Origin: Oscillospiraceae bacterium
Lineage (GTDB): Bacteria > Bacillota > Clostridia > Oscillospirales > Ruminococcaceae
Length of the DNA stretch: 64,000 bases
Assembly (NCBI GenBank): GCA_021203065.1
Contig: JAJQBX010000010.1
Coordinates: 1 to 64,000, forward strand
Direction of reading: 5' to 3'
Shown here: positions 58,029 through 64,000 of the stretch, piece after piece
How positions within the stretch are numbered: position 1 is the first letter of the stretch
Layout of the letters: the number at the start of each line of letters is the position of its first letter
Notes under the pieces: model-generated
The model's database searches: none
Told to the model about the DNA's origin: nothing
Seen by the model: only the letters and a program-made list of their open reading frames with translations
Made by a program: the position numbers and the translations under genes

Positions 58029-59012
58029 TCAGTCTCCGTTCTCAGTCGAAATGCTCAGTCCCGAGCTTGTGACTGTGAAGACCACCGTTCCGTCGACATC
58101 GGTTCTGTAGATGTTTTCCGTGTACATCTCAAGCCTTGTCACGACGTCCGAATTCGGGTGGTTATAGCTGTTGTCGCCGCATTCAATGACGCAGTACTCA
58201 GGCGTGACGGCATCGAGGAATGTATAAGACGACGAGGTCGAGCTCCCGTGGTGGGCTACTTTCAGAACGTCCACATCAACATTTGTGCCGTTCTCGACAA
58301 GCTGGGTTTCGATAGTCTTTTCAATATCACCCGTGAACAGAAACGAACTGCCACCATAGTCGAACCTGACGACTATAGAGTAGTTATTCATGTTGTCGGA
58401 AGAGTAGTCGGGAACTGTTATGGTGAGCGTCCCGCTTCCGAACTGGATGGTTTCGCTCTCTGCATAGTAGAGAGGACAGCCCTTTTCCTCGATGGCGTCA
58501 AGAAGCTTCTCATAGGAATTGGTTGTCGGGACATATTCGTCGGGAATCTCAGGCATTATGACCTCGCCAATCTCTATGTCAGAAGAGATGACTTTTCTGA
58601 GCCCTCCGATATGGTCGGAATGTGGATGAGTCGCCACGACGTAGTCAAGACGGGTTAAGCCAAGCTCGCTTAAGTAGGCGACGACCGTGTCGCCATACTC
58701 CGACTCGCCGCCGTCGATGAGCATAGTAGTCCCGTCATCGGCGATAATGAGCTCACTGTCCCCCTGCCCGACGTTGATAAAGTGCACCGTGGCATAGCTA
58801 CCGTCAGAAACCGGTTCAGCCTCTTCGCTTGAGGTAGCGGCAGTAGTGATAGCCGCCTCATCATCCGAAGCCGGGGTCTCCTCAATAAAGAAGTGGTCAA
58901 CCCCGACATAGATGATAAACACCGAGCAGATGAGCACCAGTGCGGCAGGAAGCGAAAGCCTGTATTGTTTTTTCTTCTTTGCAGGTCTGCGCCTGCGGCG
59001 GGTTTGGGGCAT
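58029..59012 (-). CDS. membrane-anchored ComEC/Rec2-type MBL hydrolase
   Basis: 327 residues. A basic N-terminus R-R-R-R-R-P-A-K-K-K-K is followed by one membrane segment (about 23-42), a Thr/Glu linker and an extracellular MBL domain with V-H-F-I-N-V-G-Q-G-D-S, T-H-P-H-S-D-H-I-G-G and H-H-G-S-S. This is the stand-alone form of the ComEC C-terminal domain; related proteins degrade DNA or act on wall components. It lies six bases after ftsK and one base before DUF3006. Confidence 0.88.
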   Translation of the reverse strand: MPQTRRRRRPAKKKKQYRLSLPAALVLICSVFIIYVGVDHFFIEETPASDDEAAITTAATSSEEAEPVSDGSYATVHFINVGQGDSELIIADDGTTMLIDGGESEYGDTVVAYLSELGLTRLDYVVATHPHSDHIGGLRKVISSDIEIGEVIMPEIPDEYVPTTNSYEKLLDAIEEKGCPLYYAESETIQFGSGTLTITVPDYSSDNMNNYSIVVRFDYGGSSFLFTGDIEKTIETQLVENGTNVDVDVLKVAHHGSSTSSSYTFLDAVTPEYCVIECGDNSYNHPNSDVVTRLEMYTENIYRTDVDGTVVFTVTSSGLSISTENGD

Positions 59013-59018
59013 GTAAGC

Positions 59019-61568
59019 CTACTCCTCACTCTCTTCACTCTGCGCCGTCGGTGCTCCGCCAATCATGGCTCTTCTCTCAAGCCACTGTGCTTTGGTCATC
59101 AGGACCTGTCTTGGCTTAGCTCCGTCGGCTGGTCCCACGATGCCCATCGATTCTAATTCGTCCATAGTTCTGGCGGCTCGGGCGTAGCCTAATTTCAGGC
59201 GGCGTTGGAGGAAGCTTGTTGAGGCTTGTCCGGCTTCGACTACCGCTTCGATGGCACGCTCGGTCATGTCGTCGATGCCGCTGCCTGCGCTCTCTCCGCT
59301 GTCGGAGGCTGGCTTCTCGCCCTTTGAGACGGGGATGTGCTTCTCGATTTCGCTTTCTATCTTCTCGTCGTACTGTTCATTTGTCTGGGACTTGAGGTAC
59401 TCGACGACTCTTTTTATCTCGTTTGTGGCGACAAAGCCGCCCTGAATTCTTGTCGGCTTCGACTGTCCTACCGGCTTATAAAGGAGATCGCCGTTTCCGA
59501 GGAGCTCCTCCGCTCCGCCCTCATCGAGTATTACTCTTGAATCAACCTGATTTGAAACCTTGAGGGCGACACGGCTCGGGATATTTGCCTTTATAAGACC
59601 GGTGACAATGTCGACTCTCGGGCTTTGGGTGGCAACGATGAGGTGCATGCCGGCGGCACGGGCGAGCTGAGCCAAGCGGCAGATAGACTCCTCAACATCC
59701 TTTGGGGCAGCCATCATGAGGTCTGCAAGCTCGTCAACGACTATAACCATCTGCGGAAGCGGCTTCAGGCTTTCACTCTCTTCTGCGAGCTTGTTGTAGT
59801 CCTTTAGATCACGGACTCCGTTGTCGGCAAAGATGCTGTAACGCTTGAGCATTTCGGTGACCGCCCAGCCCAAAGCACCTGCGGCTTTCTTGGCGTCGGT
59901 GACAACCGGAATCAGAAGATGCGGAATTCCGTTATAGACCGGGAATTCGACCTGCTTCGGGTCAACTAAAATCAGCTTGACCTCTTCGGGGGAGGCGTTA
60001 TATAGGATACTCATTATAATTGAGTTGGTGAATACGGACTTACCTGAGCCGGTAGTTCCTGCAATCAGGATATGCGGCATTTTTGAGATGTCGCCGATGA
60101 TAATCTTGCCGTCGATGTCACGACCTACGGGGAAGCTGAGCTTTCCCTTGGCGTTACGGAACTCGTCGCTGTCGATGAGCTCCCTTATGTAGACGGTTTC
60201 ACGCTGCTTGTTGGCAAGCTCTATTCCTACTGCGGCTTTTCCGGGGATGGGAGCTTCAATTCTCACCCCGCTTGCGGCTAAGTTAAGGGCGATGTCGTCG
60301 GCAAGGCTCGTTATCTTTGAGACCTTGACGCCTGCCGCAGGCTGAAGCTCATATCTGGTAACCGACGGACCACGGCTGATGCCGACAATACGGGTTGCAA
60401 CACCGAAGCTACGAAGGGTCTCGACAAGGGTCTGGGAGTTCTTCTCAGCTTCTATTGCGTTATCCTCCGGGGATGCCTTTCTCTCGACGGGGTTGAGAAG
60501 ATCTATCGGAGGCGCATTGTAGCTCGAAACGGAGCTGTTTTCCATTTCGATGAGGGCTGTCTGACCGTTTTCGGTGACATAGAGCTTGTTTTCCGGCTCT
60601 GCTTCGGTGACGACGGGCTCTTCTTCCGGCTTCTTCTCCTTTTTGGGCTTCGGTTCGGCTTTTGCAGGCTTCTCCTCTGCGGGGAAAATCTCCTCGCTCG
60701 CCTTGATGGTGATGTCATCGTCGGTTATAAAGTCGGCTGGCATCTTCTCACGCTTTTTACTGGACTTCTTCACGGGAAGGTTCTTGAGAGCCTCCTGCTC
60801 GTCGTCCTCCAAAAACTTCGCAACATCGATTCTTGGTTCAGTCGCTTTTCTTTTCTTCTCCTTTTCTTTTGCTTCCAGCTCTTCTTTTTTGCGTTTTTCG
60901 GCGTTTTCCGCTTCACGCTCAAGACGCTGGGCTTCCCTTTCGTCGGCAGATTCAGACCATGCCGATTTCGCCTTTCCGAAAAGCCCGGCGACAAATCTTC
61001 CTATATCGACGATGGTGATATTCGTAAGAAGCATCACGAAGAGAAGAACCAACAGGATTATAATAATAAGTGCGCCGACATTGCCGCAGAGCGCATGAAG
61101 AGCTCCTCCGATAAAGATGGAGAGAGCACCGCCGCCCCTATGGTTTTCGACGCCGTTCTGATAGAGAGCCGATATTACCGTCACGAAGCCTCCGCCAGAG
61201 AAAGCCTCCGTCTTCGTTATAAAGCCGTTTATAATCTCGAACATCGGGCTGACAAGAAAGATTAAGACCACTCCCTGAACTGTCTTTATGACTGCCGCAC
61301 TGCTGGATTTATCTATAGCCAGCATGCATGCGACGTATATAATTATGGGCGCAACAAAGGCAGCGGAGATTCCGAAGAGTCCCCACATGACATTGTGCAT
61401 TGTATTCCAAAGCGATTCGCCCTTTATCCATGTCACACAGAGGATGAATATCCCGACAATCGAGAATACTATCGAGTAGACACGGTTTCGCCTGAGCCTC
61501 TGAGCCTCAGAAGCCTTAGCCGAGGTGCGCTTACGGGTTGTTGTCTTCTTCTTTGCTTGCGCCATCAT
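59019..61568 (-). CDS. ftsK: DNA translocase FtsK/SpoIIIE
   Basis: 849 residues. Four to five N-terminal membrane segments (about 30-190) are followed by a charged Glu/Lys-rich linker (200-340) and the motor domain with A-G-T-T-G-S-G-K-S-V (Walker A) and M-V-I-V-V-D-E-L-A-D-L-M-M (Walker B). The C-terminal gamma winged helix has F-L-Q-R-R-L-K-L-G-Y-A-R-A-A-R. It pumps DNA through division or sporulation septa. AAAGGTGAT precedes ATGATG, so the second Met (61565) is also possible. The stop codon is UAG. The tepA-ylzJ context favours a SpoIIIE-type role. Confidence 0.95.
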   Translation of the reverse strand: MMAQAKKKTTTRKRTSAKASEAQRLRRNRVYSIVFSIVGIFILCVTWIKGESLWNTMHNVMWGLFGISAAFVAPIIIYVACMLAIDKSSSAAVIKTVQGVVLIFLVSPMFEIINGFITKTEAFSGGGFVTVISALYQNGVENHRGGGALSIFIGGALHALCGNVGALIIIILLVLLFVMLLTNITIVDIGRFVAGLFGKAKSAWSESADEREAQRLEREAENAEKRKKEELEAKEKEKKRKATEPRIDVAKFLEDDEQEALKNLPVKKSSKKREKMPADFITDDDITIKASEEIFPAEEKPAKAEPKPKKEKKPEEEPVVTEAEPENKLYVTENGQTALIEMENSSVSSYNAPPIDLLNPVERKASPEDNAIEAEKNSQTLVETLRSFGVATRIVGISRGPSVTRYELQPAAGVKVSKITSLADDIALNLAASGVRIEAPIPGKAAVGIELANKQRETVYIRELIDSDEFRNAKGKLSFPVGRDIDGKIIIGDISKMPHILIAGTTGSGKSVFTNSIIMSILYNASPEEVKLILVDPKQVEFPVYNGIPHLLIPVVTDAKKAAGALGWAVTEMLKRYSIFADNGVRDLKDYNKLAEESESLKPLPQMVIVVDELADLMMAAPKDVEESICRLAQLARAAGMHLIVATQSPRVDIVTGLIKANIPSRVALKVSNQVDSRVILDEGGAEELLGNGDLLYKPVGQSKPTRIQGGFVATNEIKRVVEYLKSQTNEQYDEKIESEIEKHIPVSKGEKPASDSGESAGSGIDDMTERAIEAVVEAGQASTSFLQRRLKLGYARAARTMDELESMGIVGPADGAKPRQVLMTKAQWLERRAMIGGAPTAQSEESEE

Positions 61569-61592
61569 ATCACCTTTATCAAATCACTTAAA

Positions 61593-61642
61593 GGCTCCCC
61601 CTCTGGGGGAGCTGGCTGCGCCACAGGCGCAGACTGAGAGGG
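61593..61642 (+). repeat. GGCTCCCCC...CTGAGAGGGC repeat, single copy
   Basis: The same element as at 45099-45236, with arms GGCTCCCCCTCTGGGGGAGC and the inner hairpin CTGCGCCacaGGCGCAG. It fills the gap between uppP and ftsK. Confidence 0.8.
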
Positions 61643-61657
61643 CGACCCGCAGGGTCG

Positions 61658-62527
61658 TCATCCCCCTATCACAAACGCATGCCCTACTATTGCTTCGAGT
61701 ATCGCAATTATGATTACTATTACGCCCAAGATTCCGGTGTAGATCCAGAAAATCTTGAACTTCTCTGTTTTGATTATGTACTGAATAAGTCTTATTGCCA
61801 CAAAGCCTACTACTGCGGCTACTATGAAGCCAATAAGGCACGGGAGGAATCCGTATGTACTGCTTTCCGAACCAATCGCTCCGCCTATCTCGGTTATGCA
61901 GCCGGCTATGATTGCGGGGATTCCAAGGATGAACGAATAGCTTACAGCGGCTTCTCTTGAAAGTCCGCAGAAGATTCCTGCAGAGATTGTCGAACCGGAA
62001 CGGGAAACGCCCGGGAGAAGTGCTACGCCTTGGAAGAAGCCTATCTTCACTGAATCGGAGTACTTAAGGTCGGTCATCTTCTTTGAGCCCTTTGCCTGCA
62101 TATCCGCCATGAAGAGGATTGCGGCTGTATAGAGGAAGCAGATCCCCTCCATCAGGATTGAGCCGTCCTCAGCAAAGCTCTCAAAGAAGCCCTTGAAGAT
62201 GGCGAACGGGATGAGCATTGCTGTCGAAATTATGAACATAAATAGAAGCCGTCTCTCAGGGGAAGCGTTGTCGACAGAGAACTTGCGGGTGAAGATGTCC
62301 TTTATCATCGAGATGAACTCTTTTATGAGCTTCCATATGTCCTTATAGAAGACTGCACATACTGCGACAAGAGTGCCAAGGTGCAGAACAGCAGTCAGCA
62401 CCAGTCCTTCCTCACCGCTCGTTCCGGAAAAATGCTGGAACAGAGAAAGATGCCCCGACGACGAGACCGGAAGAAACTCCGTCAACCCCTGAATGATTCC
62501 TTGCCAGATTGCTGATAAAATCTTCAT
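61658..62527 (-). CDS. uppP: undecaprenyl-diphosphatase (BacA/UppP)
   Basis: 289 residues with about eight membrane segments. Q-G-L-T-E-F-L-P-V-S-S-S-G-H-L (about 14-28) and P-G-V-S-R-S-G-S-T-I (about 175-185) are the two active-site motifs. It recycles undecaprenyl phosphate for peptidoglycan synthesis and gives bacitracin tolerance. AAAGGACTTGAGCAT precedes the start. It sits between ylzJ and ftsK, so it has been inserted into an otherwise conserved spore-former gene order. Confidence 0.95.
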   Translation of the reverse strand: MKILSAIWQGIIQGLTEFLPVSSSGHLSLFQHFSGTSGEEGLVLTAVLHLGTLVAVCAVFYKDIWKLIKEFISMIKDIFTRKFSVDNASPERRLLFMFIISTAMLIPFAIFKGFFESFAEDGSILMEGICFLYTAAILFMADMQAKGSKKMTDLKYSDSVKIGFFQGVALLPGVSRSGSTISAGIFCGLSREAAVSYSFILGIPAIIAGCITEIGGAIGSESSTYGFLPCLIGFIVAAVVGFVAIRLIQYIIKTEKFKIFWIYTGILGVIVIIIAILEAIVGHAFVIGG

Positions 62528-62579
62528 ATGCTCAAGTCCTTTCTATTGGATACTGTAATTTGTGTTTCATGCTGGTATA

Positions 62580-62625
62580 GGCTCCCCTGAAAGGGGAGCT
62601 GGCGCACGAAGTGCGACTGAGGGGT
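62580..62625 (+). repeat. GGCTCCCC...CTGAGGGG repeat, diverged copy
   Basis: The element GGCTCCCCTGAAAGGGGAGCTGGCGCACGAAGTGCGACTGAGGGG, followed by two more small hairpins (AAGTTCGTC/GACGAACTT and CTTGGCG/CGTCAGCCAAG variants) that run into the last codons of ylzJ. Confidence 0.75.
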
Positions 62626-62660
62626 GTAAGTTCGTCTTCGACGAACTTACCGACTTGGCG

Positions 62661-62852
62661 TCAGCCAAGTCGTCTTCCCGGCTGATATTTCTCATCAAGA
62701 TACATCTTGGGATCAGTCGAAAACAAGCTCTTTACTACTCTATTTTTGCCCCGGACAGTATATTCTACTTTTCCGTTACTGATGTCCATAAACTGCGTCG
62801 GCGGATCGTTATGGGTGAAGATGTCATACTCAGAAATTATTGTGTAGAGCAT
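62661..62852 (-). CDS. ylzJ: YlzJ-like small protein
   Basis: 63 residues starting [12 protein letters not shown], the standard beginning of the YlzJ family, found in spore-formers next to tepA and spoIIIE. It overlaps the end of tepA by 16 bases. Its last codons run into repeat sequence, so its C-terminus may be altered. Function unknown. Confidence 0.85.
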   Translation of the reverse strand: MLYTIISEYDIFTHNDPPTQFMDISNGKVEYTVRGKNRVVKSLFSTDPKMYLDEKYQPGRRLG

Positions 62853-63538
62853 TCTGTGTCACCCTCTATCATCCTATATAAGCACTCAATCGCTTCGCTC
62901 AAGCCTCCGACCGAGTCTATGATTCCCTCGGCTACTGCATCCTCGCCTGTAAGGACGCTTCCGACGTCCATAACGAGCTCCCCGGTTCTGAGCATAAGCT
63001 CCTTGAACCGCTCAGCAGTTATCTCAGAATTGTCGGCGACGAACCGCACTATCCGCTCCTGCATCTTCTCAAAATAGGAAAGCGTCTGGGGAACTCCAAG
63101 AACGAGCCCCGTAAGCCTGACCGGATGGATGGTCATAGTGGCGGATTTTACTATGAAAGAGTGCTTCGCACTCACCGCAAGCGGCACGCCTATCGAGTGC
63201 CCTCCGCCCACTACTATCGAGACCGTAGGCGTTTTCATCGAGGAGATGAGCTCCGCCAAGGCAAGCCCCGCTTCAACGTCTCCCCCGACGGTGTTTATTA
63301 TTATGATAAGCCCCTCAATTGTTTGATCCTGCTCAATGGCGACCAGTGCGGGCATGATGTGTTCATATTTTGTGGTTTTATTCTGCGGCGGAAGAATGTA
63401 GTGCCCCTCAATCTGCCCGATTACGCTGAGACAGTGGATCAAGTGCCTTGAATTCTCTATCGCAATATCCCTGTACTGCTCCGAAAGCTCCGCCTGCTCC
63501 TCGGTTACCTCTGTGTTTTCAGAAGTATTTTCAACCAT
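62837..63538 (-). CDS. tepA: ClpP-class peptidase TepA
   Basis: 233 residues. The N-terminal 30 residues are acidic and disordered. [13 protein letters not shown] is the ClpP-type oxyanion loop and [13 protein letters not shown] carries the catalytic Ser region; M-T-I-H-P-V supplies His. The family (translocation-enhancing protein TepA) is thought to degrade signal-peptide remnants and is part of the conserved tepA-ylzJ-spoIIIE block. GGGAGAAGATAGC precedes the ATG. It heads the long minus-strand operon. Confidence 0.9.
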   Translation of the reverse strand: MVENTSENTEVTEEQAELSEQYRDIAIENSRHLIHCLSVIGQIEGHYILPPQNKTTKYEHIMPALVAIEQDQTIEGLIIIINTVGGDVEAGLALAELISSMKTPTVSIVVGGGHSIGVPLAVSAKHSFIVKSATMTIHPVRLTGLVLGVPQTLSYFEKMQERIVRFVADNSEITAERFKELMLRTGELVMDVGSVLTGEDAVAEGIIDSVGGLSEAIECLYRMIEGDTECSTQ

Positions 63539-63742
63539 GCTATCTTCTCCCTTTTGGGTTTTGGATTAGCATGCGCAGAATTCATCTGCATATTCACTAT
63601 CAATTATACTCCATAAAAGCGAAATCGTCAAGGAATTAAGAACATTTTGCGAAAACAAATTTATTCGGGACGGGGTTTAAAAATCTGCAACTTTCTTTAA
63701 CGGTTTTTCCGGAATTCGTAAATAGTGCACAAAAACTTATGA

Positions 63743-63771
63743 TTGCGTGTGTAGGCTAATATTGTTATAAT
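63743..63771 (+). promoter_or_regulatory. promoter of solute-binding gene 4
   Basis: TTGCGT (63743-63748), 17 bases, TATAAT (63766-63771). A related upstream motif TAGTGCAC starts at 63723, 20 bases before the -35 instead of 17. Confidence 0.65.
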
Positions 63772-63851
63772 GAGATATGGGTTTACATCTGTTAATAATC
63801 ATTTACTTGGACGAAAGATGACCCGAAAATCTTCTGAAAGGAAACACCAAC

Positions 63852-64000
63852 ATGAAAAAACTGATTGCATTGGCACTGGCGATTGTCATGATTATGGCAC
63901 TTGTCGGATGCGGAAGCTCGACCCGGCAGATTGTGCAGATAACACTGTCGTCGGAAGACTCGCAGGCAATTTTAGCCGCCGCAGGAATCACTCTCCCCGA
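63852..64000 (+). CDS. extracellular solute-binding lipoprotein, family member 4 (5' part)
   Basis: 49 codons up to the window edge, with AAAGGA before the ATG. The signal peptide reads M-K-K-L-I-A-L-A-L-A, the lipobox is M-A-L-V-G-C-G-S-S-T, then R-Q-I-V-Q-I-T-L-S-S-E-D-S-Q-A-I-L-A-A-A-G-I-T-L-P. This aligns with the first 50 residues of members 1-3. The rest lies outside the window. Confidence 0.8.
   Translation, partial: MKKLIALALAIVMIMALVGCGSSTRQIVQITLSSEDSQAILAAAGITLP

Overview
The window looks like the chromosome of a low-to-mid GC, spore-forming Clostridia, most likely a gut member of the Oscillospiraceae/Ruminococcaceae. The evidence is a sigma-K gene, the germination protease gpr, the tepA-ylzJ-ftsK/spoIIIE neighbourhood, an IspH-S1 fusion, AGGAGG ribosome binding sites, many short lipoproteins and large families of orphan solute-binding proteins. 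UAG is a normal stop codon here: it ends ftsK, cmk-plsC and the DUF3990 gene.

Region 1 (1-3.6 kb) has an NfeD/SPFH membrane pair, a Fic AMPylase-type gene with a periodic operator array, and an intact sigK. Region 2 (3.6-18 kb) is accessory and mosaic. Three times it repeats the same frame: a shared promoter block, then different cargo (SWIM + GNAT; an HExxH protein; a PAT-type GNAT + M24 peptidase), then a sigK 5' end with a covarying hairpin. One sigK copy is full length, one is cut at the codons where I recall the Bacillus skin element splitting sigK, and one is only a start-codon stub. Between these frames lie a DUF3990/XRE toxin-antitoxin pair with a palindromic promoter, a HEPN-like protein, a membrane protein, an AAA ATPase with a decayed RloB-like partner, an HTH remnant, and a TetR/flavin-reductase pair.

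Region 3 (18-26.5 kb) holds tRNA-Val, three lipoproteins (two TPR paralogues, one with RHS-like YD repeats), a first orphan solute-binding lipoprotein, a DUF6171 protein and a GH51 arabinofuranosidase. Region 4 (26.6-35.7 kb) holds an Rpn nuclease, prfC interrupted by an in-frame UAG, a truncated Rpn copy, the KtrB/KtrA potassium pair, a MATE exporter and a secreted repeat-rich protein behind a structured leader.

Region 5 (35.9-49.7 kb) carries mgsA, hisS, aspS, rpsT, a Thr-rich lipoprotein, gpr, two more tandem solute-binding lipoproteins with near-identical promoter layout, the UDP-GlcNAc precursor pair glmM-glmS, and an rRNA methyltransferase. Region 6 (49.8-63.5 kb, all minus strand) has a class A PBP and a compact housekeeping run: tepA, ylzJ, uppP, ftsK, a ComEC-type MBL protein, DUF3006, rpiR, a BaiN-like flavoprotein, cmk-plsC and ispH-S1. 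A fourth solute-binding lipoprotein begins at the right edge.

Several interspersed palindromic repeat families decorate the intergenic spaces. I see no CRISPR array, rRNA, prophage structural genes or intact insertion sequence.
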